Below are positions 1 through 7,988 of a DNA stretch of 57,530 nt, piece by piece. A program made the translations under genes and the position numbers. Below the pieces are notes generated by a model. The model saw only the letters and a program-made list of their open reading frames with translations. It made no database searches and had not been told where the DNA came from. The stretch comes from Betaproteobacteria bacterium (GTDB lineage: Bacteria > Pseudomonadota > Gammaproteobacteria > Burkholderiales > Rhodocyclaceae). The DNA lies in the NCBI GenBank assembly GCA_020621405.1, contig JAHRYN010000008.1, positions 1-57,530 of the forward strand, read 5' to 3'. Every line of letters begins with the position of its first letter. Positions within the stretch are counted from its first letter, which is position 1.

Positions 1-52
1 CAACGACCCCCACCATGTCAAGGTGGTGCTCTAACCAGCTGAGCTACGCGCC
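1..52 (-). tRNA. tRNA-Val (GAC), 3' part cut off by window edge
   Basis: Read on the minus strand, the sequence begins with an acceptor strand GGCGCGT, followed by a standard D-arm (AGCTCAGCTGGTTAGAGC). A 5-bp anticodon stem CCACC/GGTGG follows, enclosing the loop TTGACAT. The anticodon GAC (plus-strand positions 17-19) reads valine GUC/GUU codons. The variable loop, T-arm and 3' acceptor lie left of position 1, so the gene is partial. A good sigma70 promoter lies directly upstream at 67-94, so it may be transcribed separately from the exonuclease gene upstream. Confidence 0.93.
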
Positions 53-66
53 TAAAGGAGCGCGCA

Positions 67-94
67 AGTATAGCCCAAACGCGCCCGGACTCAA
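67..94 (-). promoter_or_regulatory. sigma70 promoter of tRNA-Val
   Basis: On the minus strand there is a -35 TTGAGT (89-94), a 16-base spacer and a -10 TATACT (67-72). The first tRNA base (position 52) lies 14 bases downstream of the -10 box. The promoter sits in the gap between the exonuclease stop codon and the tRNA. The match and its position support this; the start site is inferred. Confidence 0.6.
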
Positions 95-103
95 CAGATA
101 TTT

Positions 104-895
104 TTACGAGACCTTCCAGGCCTCCAGATATTCCTTCCAGTGAGCGCCCGGCTGGGCCGCCAGCCAGTCACGGACAAAGGCAATTTCCGCCGCGTACTGC
201 GCCTGGTCGAGCACGCCGCGCATCAGCTGGAAGCGCTGGAAAACCAGAAAGGTGTTGAACACATCGGTTTCGCAGTAGTCGCGGATCTGCGCCGCCTCGC
301 CGCGCTGCCAGGCCGACCACACCGCCGAACCATCCATGCCGAGCTTGCCGGGAAAACCGATCAGCTTGGCCAGCTCGTCGAGCGGCGCATTGCCGCGTCC
401 CTGATACAGCGCCAGCAGATCCATCAGATCCAGATGCCGCGAGTGATAGCGGCTGATGTAGTTGTTCCACTTGAATTCGCGCGCATCGGGACCATCACCC
501 TCGCCCATTTCCCAGTAGCGCGGCGCGGTGACGCCGTGTATCAGTCCGCGGTAGTGCAGCACCGGCAGGTCGAAGCCGGCACCGTTCCAGGACACGATCT
601 GCGGCGTCAGCTTCTCGATGCCTTCATAAAAGCGCTGGATGATCTGTCCCTCGCTGTTTTCCGGCTCCGCCAGCGACCAGACGCGCAGCGATCGAGCGTC
701 GCGCAGCGCGCATGAGATCACCACCACCCGCTGCAGGTGCAGCGGCAGGAAGTCGTGGCCGACGCTGGCGCGGCGCTGCTGGAACGCGAATTCCGCGACT
801 TCCGCGTCGGACAGATCATCCGGCAGGTGATTGAGCGAACGTATGCCGGCGATGTCCGGAATGCTCTCGATATCGAATACAAGTACGGCAGCCAT
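104..895 (-). CDS. PolB-like 3'-5' exonuclease (DnaQ-fold)
   Basis: A 263-residue protein with the three motifs of DEDDy 3'-5' exonucleases: ExoI DIE (D8, E10), ExoII SWNGAGFD (N104, D109) and ExoIII Y207-x3-D211. It matches the stand-alone predicted PolB-like exonuclease family (COG3298 type) and has no polymerase domain. Likely role: trimming 3' DNA or RNA ends with two metal ions; the substrate is unknown. The frame is open up to 1018, but the ATG at 895 is chosen because the conserved strand AAVLVFDIES begins there and longer starts would run into ydbL. It follows ydbL by 23 bases, in the same direction, so it is probably the last gene of the cysM-ydbH-ynbE-ydbL operon. Confidence 0.88.
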   Translation of the reverse strand: MAAVLVFDIESIPDIAGIRSLNHLPDDLSDAEVAEFAFQQRRASVGHDFLPLHLQRVVVISCALRDARSLRVWSLAEPENSEGQIIQRFYEGIEKLTPQIVSWNGAGFDLPVLHYRGLIHGVTAPRYWEMGEGDGPDAREFKWNNYISRYHSRHLDLMDLLALYQGRGNAPLDELAKLIGFPGKLGMDGSAVWSAWQRGEAAQIRDYCETDVFNTFLVFQRFQLMRGVLDQAQYAAEIAFVRDWLAAQPGAHWKEYLEAWKVS

Positions 896-918
896 GAAAA
901 TCCCGTGATGACGTTGAT

Positions 919-1329
919 TTACTTCCGGATCCACTTCCCGCCGGACTGGACATACCAGCCGCCCTGGGCGCGCTCTATCCAGCGCTGGGCAAAGGTGGAT
1001 CGCACTTCGGCTTCCCACTCGGGATGACCGTTGGCGCGCGCGATCTCGCGATACAGCGCGTCGCGGTCACCGTTCTCCTGCGCCACCAGGGCCTGCACGG
1101 CCTGGCGCTGCGCCAGCGGCACGGCAGCGGCATCGCGCAGTTCCACGCGTCCGTCGGCGGTCAGGCCGACCGCACCTGACGCATAGTGCGGCGCGAGCTG
1201 CGCGTGGCGCGCCTGCATGGCACCCCGTACCTGGCTGATCGCCGGCGTGTCGATTTCCAGATTGCCTTGCGCCCATGCCGCAGACGCTGCGAACACGCAA
1301 AGCAGGAGCAGGTTCCTCAGTGTCTTCAC
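919..1329 (-). CDS. ydbL: YdbL family periplasmic protein (DUF1318)
   Basis: A 136-residue secreted protein. An N-terminal signal peptide (Lys-Arg, then a leucine/alanine-rich core, predicted cut after AWA near residue 20) precedes a DUF1318 domain ending in the typical aromatic tail (WYVQSGGKW). In E. coli YdbL is encoded with YdbH and YnbE and modulates their interaction in the intermembrane phospholipid bridge. Here the order ydbH-ynbE-ydbL is kept, and the ATG overlaps the end of ynbE by 4 bases, indicating translational coupling. Confidence 0.9.
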   Translation of the reverse strand: MKTLRNLLLLCVFAASAAWAQGNLEIDTPAISQVRGAMQARHAQLAPHYASGAVGLTADGRVELRDAAAVPLAQRQAVQALVAQENGDRDALYREIARANGHPEWEAEVRSTFAQRWIERAQGGWYVQSGGKWIRK

Positions 1330-1511
1330 GGCTGTTTTCCCTCCGCGGGTGTCTGACTGTCCTTCTTCAGCTGCCAGACTTCGTCGATGATGCGGTCGGC
1401 GGCCTTTTCGGCGGCAGCGGCCGGGAAATAGATATTGATCGTGACGCAGCCGGCAAGCAGCGCGGTGCCAACGATCATCACGCTTGGCAGTCTGTTCATT
1501 GTCATCCTCAT
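1326..1511 (-). CDS. ynbE: YnbE-like outer-membrane lipoprotein
   Basis: A 61-residue lipoprotein. The signal sequence ends in the lipobox LLAGC, and the mature part carries the characteristic CVTINIYFPAAAAEKAAD stretch. In E. coli, YnbE is an outer-membrane lipoprotein that binds the C-terminus of YdbH to complete a phospholipid-transport bridge. The ATG at 1511 overlaps the ydbH stop in an ATGA junction and is favoured; further in-frame ATGs lie at 1505 and 1499, and the latter would give the compact start MNRLPSVM. The stop overlaps the ydbL start. Confidence 0.87.
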   Translation of the reverse strand: MRMTMNRLPSVMIVGTALLAGCVTINIYFPAAAAEKAADRIIDEVWQLKKDSQTPAEGKQP

Positions 1512-3493
1512 CTGACCACCGGTCTGGTAACGGTCACGCGCGCCAGCCTGTCCAGCAGTTCCTGCCAGTCGACACGTCGATTGTAGCCAACCACACTGAG
1601 CGCCGGGACGCCGCCGCCCTCGATCAGCATATAGCCTTCGCCCTTCTCCGCCAGTCCGTCCATCTCGCACACACCTCCGCGCAGCCTGCAGGACAGGCCC
1701 ATGCGCCTGTAGCCGAATCGTTCGAAAAACCCGAGGAAGCTGCGCTGGATCGCCGCTGCCGCTCCGGGACCGCCGAGCGCGGTGATGCTCTCCACCGCAC
1801 GCTGGCTGATGGTGCGCGGATAGTCACCTTCGCTGGATCGTATCCGCGCATCGAAGGCAACCGGCGCCCAGCGCGACAGCTCCAGCCCGGCGACATCACC
1901 GTCGAGGCGGCCGGTCACGCGCCCGAACTTGAAGGTTTCGGTCAGCGCCTCCAGATCGATGTAACGCATCTGCAGCTCTGCAAGCACACGCGGCATCGCG
2001 CCAAACGGTTCGATCACCTGCAGGCCGTTGGCCACGACATACCCGTCGAACACCTGGATCACCATCTGGCCGTCGAGCGACAGCACACCATTGCGCCAGC
2101 TTACGCGCGGAATGCTGGCGCCAAGGCTGCCCGCCATGCGCGGCCAGCCGAGCGCCTGCGTCAGCGCCGGCATCGATACCGGTTCGAGATCGGCTGACAG
2201 ATCGCCATTCCAGCTGCCGTCGACGCGGTCGAAACGCAGCGCGTTCAGGCGCAAGCCGGCGTCGAGCAAGGGAACGCGTGCCGGCTGCAGCGCGAAATGA
2301 TCCGGCGCCAGATCAGCCCGGAGTTCGAAGCCATCCGCCGGAATCCGGCCGAACTGCGCATGGCCGGCCGACAGCTTCAGCGAGGTCGTCGCGTCACGCT
2401 GCCAGGGCAGTTCGGCGTCGACGCCGCTCAGCGCAAAGCGCCCTGCGACATCCGCGACCTGCGCATCGGTGAGGCGCAAGGTCGCGCCGCGCAGGCCGGT
2501 GCCATCGGCATATGCGGCGAAATCGGCGCTGCCTTTCAGCTCCAGCGCAGGCCAGCCGCGGGCAGCGAACAGCGGCCCGATGAAGCGTTCGTTCAGCACG
2601 GGCAGGTCGAAGCCCTCGCCATGCAGACTGGCTGTGTCCAGCCCGAACGGTGCGCGCACGAATGCCGCATCGCCGCTGAGGCGCCCTGCACCGGCCAGAT
2701 CGAGCGTGGCGCCGGAAACCTCGAGCGTCTTTTTCGACAGCCGGAAGGACGAGGACAGCACGGTGCCACCACCGCGCAGATAGACGCTGTCCCACAGCAG
2801 TTCGCCGCCCTGCCAGTCGAGCGCCACCGTACCGTTCCAGTCGTCGCCAGTCCGGCGCGCCTCGACATCCACCGTCGCCGATACCCCTTCGGCGGCGCGC
2901 AGCGCATCGGCCGACGCCAAACGCCCGGCCGACAACGCGACGCGCATGTGCAGCGTCGGCGAGCGGCCTGCGCCGATATCGGTCAGCTCGATCGCCAGGT
3001 CCGCCATGCCGGCTGGGGCATAGGGTTGCAGCGCCGGAACGCCGGTCAGCAGGCGAGACAGATCGAGTGCGCCGGCCTTGACCGAAAGATGCGGACGGTC
3101 GCCGGCCAGTTCGCCGCCGACTTCGATGCGCGTGCCGCGGTCGATCTGCAGTCTGGCATCGAGAGTGCGGCGCTTTCCCTGCACCCCAAATTCGACCGGC
3201 CAAGGGCCGAAACCGCGCGCGCGCAGCACGCCGCCGCGACAGCGCTGCACCGGCAGCACCGTGAAGTCGGCGCAATCGAGCTGTACATCATTCAGCTCAC
3301 GCCCGGCAAAGCGGGCTCGGGCAGCACGCACGCGGGCGGCCCCGCCGTCCAGCCGCGCAGCATCGATGCGTACGTCGTCCAGCATCAGCGCCGGCGCGCT
3401 GACTCGCGCAAGCCGCAGGGAAATGCCCGCGTCGGCCGGCACGGCCAGCGCAATCAGCACACAGGCCAGCCCGCCGCGCAACGCACGGCGCAT
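1508..3493 (-). CDS. ydbH: YdbH family AsmA-like intermembrane lipid-transport protein
   Basis: A 661-residue envelope protein starting with an inner-membrane anchor (residues about 4-21), followed by a long periplasmic beta-rich repeat region typical of AsmA-like bridge proteins. The C-terminus (VDWQELLDRLARVTV) resembles the YdbH family. YdbH, TamB and YhdP are the partly redundant anterograde phospholipid transporters of E. coli. The ATG at 3493 is chosen because it gives the anchor and lies 16 bases after the cysM stop; an upstream in-frame start would lie inside cysM. The downstream ynbE and ydbL genes are coupled, which supports the assignment strongly. Confidence 0.88.
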   Translation of the reverse strand: MRRALRGGLACVLIALAVPADAGISLRLARVSAPALMLDDVRIDAARLDGGAARVRAARARFAGRELNDVQLDCADFTVLPVQRCRGGVLRARGFGPWPVEFGVQGKRRTLDARLQIDRGTRIEVGGELAGDRPHLSVKAGALDLSRLLTGVPALQPYAPAGMADLAIELTDIGAGRSPTLHMRVALSAGRLASADALRAAEGVSATVDVEARRTGDDWNGTVALDWQGGELLWDSVYLRGGGTVLSSSFRLSKKTLEVSGATLDLAGAGRLSGDAAFVRAPFGLDTASLHGEGFDLPVLNERFIGPLFAARGWPALELKGSADFAAYADGTGLRGATLRLTDAQVADVAGRFALSGVDAELPWQRDATTSLKLSAGHAQFGRIPADGFELRADLAPDHFALQPARVPLLDAGLRLNALRFDRVDGSWNGDLSADLEPVSMPALTQALGWPRMAGSLGASIPRVSWRNGVLSLDGQMVIQVFDGYVVANGLQVIEPFGAMPRVLAELQMRYIDLEALTETFKFGRVTGRLDGDVAGLELSRWAPVAFDARIRSSEGDYPRTISQRAVESITALGGPGAAAAIQRSFLGFFERFGYRRMGLSCRLRGGVCEMDGLAEKGEGYMLIEGGGVPALSVVGYNRRVDWQELLDRLARVTVTRPVVR

Positions 3494-3509
3494 GCAGCGC
3501 CAGAACGGA

Positions 3510-4412
3510 TCAGGAAGGGAAGACACCCGTCGAAAGATAGCGATCGCCGCGGTCGCACACGATGCTGACGATGGTCGCGTTCTCGACCTCGGCCGCAATG
3601 CGCAGCGCAACCACCAGTGCGCCGCCCGAACTGATGCCGGCGCAGATGCCTTCCTCGGCGGCCAGCCGGCGCGTCATGTTCTCGGCATCGACCTGACCGA
3701 CCGGTTCGATGCGGTCGACCCGGCTGCCGTCGTAGATCTTCGGCAGATAGGCTTCCGGCCACTTGCGGATGCCGGGAATCTGGGCCCCGTCCGCCGGCTG
3801 GCAACCGACGATGCAGATGTCCGGATTCATCGACTTAAGATAGGTCGAGGTGCCCATGATGGTGCCGGTCGTGCCCATCGAACTGATGAAGTGGGTGATC
3901 CGGCCGCCGGTGTCGCGCCAGATTTCCGGGCCCGTGCCCTCGATGTGGGCGCGCGGATTGTCGGGATTTCCGAACTGGTCGAGGATGATGCCGCGCCCCT
4001 CGTCACGCATCTTCTCTGCGACGTCGCGCGCCAGTTCCATGCTGCCGGCCTTCGGCGTCAGCACCAGCTCGGCACCATAGGCCGTCATGCTCTGGCGGCG
4101 TTCCACGCTCTGGTTGTCGGGCATCACCAGAATCATCTTGTAGCCACGCATCGCCGCCACCATCGCCAGCGCGATGCCGGTGTTGCCGCTGGTCGCCTCG
4201 ATCAGCGTGTCGCCCGGCTTGATGTCGCCGCGCTCTTCGGCACGGCGGATCATCGACAGCGCGGGCCGATCCTTGACCGAACCGGCCGGATTGTTGCCCT
4301 CGAGCTTGACCAGGATGACGTTGCCACGGCGGTCGTTGTCCGCACCCGGAATCCGCTGCAGGCGGACCAGCGGGGTGTTGCCGACGAAATCTTCGAGTGT
4401 CTTGTAAGTCAT
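3510..4412 (-). CDS. cysM: Cysteine synthase B (O-acetylserine/thiosulfate sulfhydrylase)
   Basis: A 300-residue fold-type II PLP enzyme that makes cysteine or S-sulfocysteine from O-acetylserine. Seen: the N-terminal signature YKTLEDFVGNTPLV, the PLP lysine in PAGSVKDRP, the substrate loop EATSGNTG, and the phosphate-binding SSMGTTGT. CysM rather than CysK is suggested by the short length and overall sequence flavour. The ATG at 4412 matches the family start; an ATG two codons upstream (4418) is possible. The gene lies 28 bases after the ComEA-like gene and 16 bases before ydbH. Confidence 0.92.
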   Translation of the reverse strand: MTYKTLEDFVGNTPLVRLQRIPGADNDRRGNVILVKLEGNNPAGSVKDRPALSMIRRAEERGDIKPGDTLIEATSGNTGIALAMVAAMRGYKMILVMPDNQSVERRQSMTAYGAELVLTPKAGSMELARDVAEKMRDEGRGIILDQFGNPDNPRAHIEGTGPEIWRDTGGRITHFISSMGTTGTIMGTSTYLKSMNPDICIVGCQPADGAQIPGIRKWPEAYLPKIYDGSRVDRIEPVGQVDAENMTRRLAAEEGICAGISSGGALVVALRIAAEVENATIVSIVCDRGDRYLSTGVFPS

Positions 4413-4440
4413 GTGCATCCGGTATTCGGCGATGGCGGGT

Positions 4441-5103
4441 TCAGCGCGAACCGGCCGGTCTGGGTGGCGCTCCGGCGGGCTTCGGAGCCGCCGGTGTCGG
4501 TTCGGGATCGGCGTCCTGTGTCGCTGGCATCGGAGCACGGCCCGCCGGACGCGGCGGCGCACCCGCAGGGCGGGCCGGCGGAACGGACGCATGAGCGTCG
4601 CCGCCTGCAGGTCGCGGAGCCGGCGACGCCGCGGCAGGCTTCAACTCTGGCGCAGCCTCTGCGGACGGAGCGGCGACGGTTGCCGGACGTCGGCGCAGCG
4701 CCAGGAAGGCGACCACCGCAGCCACCAGAGTACCGACGGCCAGCCAGCCCCACGGGAAAGCGGACGGCGCCGGCGCACTGTTCGATGACGGCGAAGCCGC
4801 GACAGGCGGCACCTGCACCGGCATCGGTGCCGGCTCGGCAACAGCACCTGCAGGCGGGGCAACGGTCACCAGCGGGCGCACCTCGGCCAGCGTCTTGTCG
4901 CCGATGCCTTTCACCTTGCCCAGATCGTCGACAGAAGTAAACGGACCATGCGCCTGCCGGTAATCGACGATGGCCTGTGCACGCCCCGGGCCTATGCCCG
5001 GCAGTCCGTCGAGCTCGCCGGCCGAAGCGCTGTTGAGGTCGATCACGGCCAGCGCGGAAGCCGAGGACAGGCAAAGCAGCACTGCGCAGATCAGGTGACG
5101 CAT
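4441..5103 (-). CDS. ComEA-like helix-hairpin-helix protein with C-terminal membrane segment and Pro/Ala tail
   Basis: A 220-residue protein. A signal peptide (residues 1-19) is followed by the ComEA module: IDLNSASAGELDGLPGIGPG (21-40), then a second hairpin LGKVKGIGDKTL (61-72). The domain binds double-stranded DNA without sequence specificity and pulls it into the periplasm during transformation. Unlike the short soluble ComEA of most Gram-negatives, it continues with a Pro/Ala linker, a clear membrane helix (about 116-136) followed by RRRP, and an 80-residue Pro/Ala/Gly-rich tail. The RRR after the helix suggests a cytoplasmic tail. It sits between hldA and cysM, where many betaproteobacteria carry an epimerase gene. 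A competence role is inferred; no other competence gene is visible. Confidence 0.82.
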   Translation of the reverse strand: MRHLICAVLLCLSSASALAVIDLNSASAGELDGLPGIGPGRAQAIVDYRQAHGPFTSVDDLGKVKGIGDKTLAEVRPLVTVAPPAGAVAEPAPMPVQVPPVAASPSSNSAPAPSAFPWGWLAVGTLVAAVVAFLALRRRPATVAAPSAEAAPELKPAAASPAPRPAGGDAHASVPPARPAGAPPRPAGRAPMPATQDADPEPTPAAPKPAGAPPRPAGSR

Positions 5104-5150
5104 GGCAATGACACTCCGTAAGCAGGGGAAAGGCAACTACAGAATACCGC

Positions 5151-6101
5151 TCAGGCTGCCGTGTGGCGAAGGTCCGCCGCCAGCTCGTCGAGCGAGCAGA
5201 CTGCGGTGCCGAGCTTGCCGACGACGATGCCCGCCGCCCTATTCGCCAGGCGCATCGCGTCGACCATCGAACTGCCGGCGGCAAGCATGACCGCCATGGT
5301 TGCGATGACCGTGTCGCCGGCACCGCTGACGTCGTACACCTCGCGTGCCAGCGCCGGCTCGTTGACGACGCCATCCGCATTGTAAAGACTCATGCCGGCA
5401 TCCGAGCGCGTCAGCAGCAGCGCGCCGAGACCGAGCTCGTCCCTCAGCTCGCCAGCCCGGCGCGCCAGATCGTCGTCGTCGGTCCAGCGGCCAACCACTT
5501 CGCGCAATTCGTTGCGGTTGGGCTTGAGCAGCGTCGCACCGGCGTAGCGGGAATAGTCGTCGCCCTTGGGATCGACCAGCACCGGCCTGCCGGCGGCGCG
5601 GGCGATGTCCATCATTTCGCGGATGTTCGACAGCGCACCCTTGCCGTAGTCGGACAGGATCACCACATCGGCATCCTTCACCCGACGCGCGAATTCATCG
5701 AGCTTGGCACGCAGCACCTCGTGCGCCGGCATGTTCTCGAAATCGATGCGCAGCAGCTGCTGCTGGCGACCGATCACGCGCAGTTTGATCGTGGTGTCGA
5801 GCTGCGCATCCTCGTGCAGGCTGGCGTCGATGCCGGCATCGTGCATCTGCCGGCGCAGGGTTCGTCCGGCATCGTCGGCGCCGACCACCGACAGCAGGCT
5901 GACCCGTGCGCCCAGCGCGGCGCAGTTGCGCGCGACGTTGGCGGCGCCACCCGGACGTTCCTCGACACGGTCGATCTTGACCACCGGCACCGGCGCCTCG
6001 GGCGAAATGCGCTGCACGTCGCCAAACCAATAGCGGTCGAGCATCACGTCGCCCGCGACCAGGATGCGGGCACCACGGGTATCGGGCAGCAACAGTGTCA
6101 T
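5151..6101 (-). CDS. hldA: D-glycero-beta-D-manno-heptose-7-phosphate kinase (HldE domain I only)
   Basis: A 316-residue PfkB/ribokinase-fold sugar kinase. It has the N-terminal ILVAGDVMLDRYWFG signature, the region PVPVVKI...ERPGGAANVA, and the catalytic PfkB motif VSGAGDTV near residue 258. The family phosphorylates heptose-7-phosphate at C1 on the way to ADP-heptose for lipopolysaccharide inner core. It lacks the C-terminal nucleotidyltransferase domain of E. coli HldE, so a separate HldC is expected elsewhere. ATG 6101 is 25 bases from the lapB stop, and the longer open frame overlaps lapB, so it is rejected. Proximity to lapAB fits lipopolysaccharide assembly. Confidence 0.9.
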   Translation of the reverse strand: MTLLLPDTRGARILVAGDVMLDRYWFGDVQRISPEAPVPVVKIDRVEERPGGAANVARNCAALGARVSLLSVVGADDAGRTLRRQMHDAGIDASLHEDAQLDTTIKLRVIGRQQQLLRIDFENMPAHEVLRAKLDEFARRVKDADVVILSDYGKGALSNIREMMDIARAAGRPVLVDPKGDDYSRYAGATLLKPNRNELREVVGRWTDDDDLARRAGELRDELGLGALLLTRSDAGMSLYNADGVVNEPALAREVYDVSGAGDTVIATMAVMLAAGSSMVDAMRLANRAAGIVVGKLGTAVCSLDELAADLRHTAA

Positions 6102-6126
6102 GGTGTCGGCCAGTAGGGTGCGCCGC

Positions 6127-7302
6127 TCAGGGCGCGAGGTCGAATTCTTCGGTCCGTTTGGGCGGATAGGTTTCCCAGCCGCCACAGGCCGGGCAGCGCC
6201 AGTTGAACTGGCGCGCCTTGAAACCGCAACTGTCGCAACGGTAGCGCGCAACCCGGCGCGTGTGCGCGTGGATGATGTTCTTCATCAGATCCGAGTCGGT
6301 GCGCGCCGCGGGCGGCAGTGTCTGCATCTGCGCTTCGAGCAGCTTGTCGAGACCGAGCAGGGTCGGATTGCGCCGCAGTTCCTCGCGCACCAGCGCGAGT
6401 GCTCCGGCCGGGCCTTCGATTTCGAGTTCTTCACGGAACACGACATCGAGCAGATCGAGTGAAGTGTGCCGCTCGAGATAGCTTTTCAGCAGCGTGATGC
6501 CATGGCGTTCACGCCCGAGCCTGCGGTAGGCATCCGCCAGGCGGTCGGCCACCAGCGCGAGATAGACCGGGTTCTGCTGCTCGATGCGCTGCCAGTGGTC
6601 TATGGCCTGTTCCCACTGGTGATCGGCCGCATGCATGTCGCCGAGCAGCATCATCGCGCGTACGCACTTGCGGTGCGTCGCCAGCGCTTCTTCGAGCAGC
6701 GGCTTCGCATCGGCCAGTCGCGACTGCGCCAGCGCCTGGGTCGCCAGTTCGCACAGGAACTGTGCAATGTCCTTCTGCGCGCGATGGGATTCGTTCTGCG
6801 GCAGCGCGCGCGCGATGTCTATCGCCTTCGCCCACTCCTTTTCCTGCTGGTAGATGTCCAGCAGGTGGTGCAGCGCCTCGACATCGAGTTCGCTGCCCCG
6901 CAATCCGACGAATACCTCTTCCGCCCGGTCCAGCAAGCCGGCCTTCAGGTAGTCCTGCCCGAGTTCCAGCCGGGCTGTCAGACGCTGTTCCGGCCGCACG
7001 TCCTCGCGCTTGGCCAGGGTCTGGTGAATCTGGATGGCGCGATCTGTTTCGCCACGACGGCGGAACAGATTGCCGAGCGCGAACTGCAGCTCGGTCGTCT
7101 GCGGATCGTTGCGGGTCGCCTCGATGAAGGAATCGATGGCGCGATCCGGCTGTTCGTTCAGCAGAAAGTTGAGGCCGGCAAAGTAGGAGCGCGGCAGGGC
7201 GCGCGATTCGCGCACCAGATGACGGATGTCGATGCGCGCGGCCAGCCAGCCCAGCCCGAAGAAGAGCGGCAGGACCAGCAGCCACCAGAGTTCAATTTCC
7301 AT
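6127..7302 (-). CDS. lapB: Lipopolysaccharide assembly protein B
   Basis: A 391-residue LapB (YciM). An N-terminal membrane helix (about 5-22) is followed by TPR repeats and a C-terminal rubredoxin-like knuckle CDSCGF...CPACGGW, whose four cysteines bind metal. LapB is anchored in the inner membrane facing the cytoplasm and controls LpxC turnover by FtsH, balancing lipopolysaccharide with phospholipid synthesis. It directly follows lapA (18-base gap) as in most proteobacteria and precedes hldA. Confidence 0.95.
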   Translation of the reverse strand: MEIELWWLLVLPLFFGLGWLAARIDIRHLVRESRALPRSYFAGLNFLLNEQPDRAIDSFIEATRNDPQTTELQFALGNLFRRRGETDRAIQIHQTLAKREDVRPEQRLTARLELGQDYLKAGLLDRAEEVFVGLRGSELDVEALHHLLDIYQQEKEWAKAIDIARALPQNESHRAQKDIAQFLCELATQALAQSRLADAKPLLEEALATHRKCVRAMMLLGDMHAADHQWEQAIDHWQRIEQQNPVYLALVADRLADAYRRLGRERHGITLLKSYLERHTSLDLLDVVFREELEIEGPAGALALVREELRRNPTLLGLDKLLEAQMQTLPPAARTDSDLMKNIIHAHTRRVARYRCDSCGFKARQFNWRCPACGGWETYPPKRTEEFDLAP

Positions 7303-7320
7303 GTTCGACGCTGGATACGT

Positions 7321-7575
7321 TCAGTCGACGACGGGCTGCGTCGGAACCGGCGACGGCTCATCGGTCGCCGGCTTGCGGCCTCGTGCCAGCGACCAGCCAG
7401 CCAGGCCGCCTGCCAGGGCACCGGCAAAGAAGAGTATGAACAACAACACCGAAAGTTCGATGCGCCATTCGTTGCCGAAAAACAGGCGCACGGTGACCGG
7501 ATCGCTGTTGCGGGCAGCCAGTCCCAGCAACAGCAGGAACACCAGTATGCGCAGCACCCAGTTCAGTATGTTCAT
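7321..7575 (-). CDS. lapA: Lipopolysaccharide assembly protein A
   Basis: An 84-residue membrane protein with two helices (about 5-21 and 42-65) and a short polar segment containing SDPVTVRLFFG, the LapA (DUF1049) signature. LapA works with LapB in lipopolysaccharide assembly at the inner membrane. It lies between ihfB (11-base gap) and lapB (18-base gap), the usual order. Confidence 0.93.
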   Translation of the reverse strand: MNILNWVLRILVFLLLLGLAARNSDPVTVRLFFGNEWRIELSVLLFILFFAGALAGGLAGWSLARGRKPATDEPSPVPTQPVVD

Positions 7576-7586
7576 GGCAGCCGGAT

Positions 7587-7892
7587 TCAGGACGCCAGCG
7601 CTTCGGCGGCCAGCGCCTGATCAACGCGTTCGCGCAGTTCCTTGCCAGCCTTGAAATGCGGTACCCGCTTCTCGGGCACCATCACCTTCTCGCCGGATTT
7701 CGGATTGCGTCCGACGCGAGGCGGCCGGTGATTCAGCGAAAAGCTGCCGAAACCCCGTATTTCGATGCGATCACCGCGCACCAGCGCAGCAGTCATTTCA
7801 TCGAGGATCATCTTGACCGCATAGTCGGCATCCTTCGCCACCAGTTGCGGAAAACGGCTTGCCAGCCGGGTGATCAGTTCGGATTTGGTCAT
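7587..7892 (-). CDS. ihfB: Integration host factor beta subunit
   Basis: A 101-residue HU/IHF-family DNA-bending protein. It starts MTKSELI and contains the IHF-beta signature [14 protein letters not shown] and the DNA-intercalating arm [13 protein letters not shown]. It pairs with IHF-alpha. The ATG at 7892 gives the standard length; the open frame extends to 7940 but into the region of the hairpin after rpsA. rpsA-ihfB-lapA-lapB order is conserved in proteobacteria. Confidence 0.95.
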   Translation of the reverse strand: MTKSELITRLASRFPQLVAKDADYAVKMILDEMTAALVRGDRIEIRGFGSFSLNHRPPRVGRNPKSGEKVMVPEKRVPHFKAGKELRERVDQALAAEALAS

Positions 7893-7935
7893 GACGGATC
7901 GGTCTAGCGATTGCAAACATGCCGGATGACGACAA

Positions 7936-7963
7936 GACAACGCCGCCCGGAGGCGGCGTTGTC
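7936..7963 (-). terminator. Hairpin between rpsA and ihfB
   Basis: A perfect 12-bp stem (GACAACGCCGCC/GGCGGCGTTGTC) with tetraloop at 7948-7951 lies between the rpsA stop and the ihfB start. On the minus strand it is followed only by TTGTC, with no clear U tract. It may be a partial terminator, a processing site that adjusts the large rpsA mRNA relative to ihfB, or a stabilising 3' hairpin. Confidence 0.6.
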
Positions 7964-7988
7964 ACCTACCCTCAATCGCCAGCGGCGA

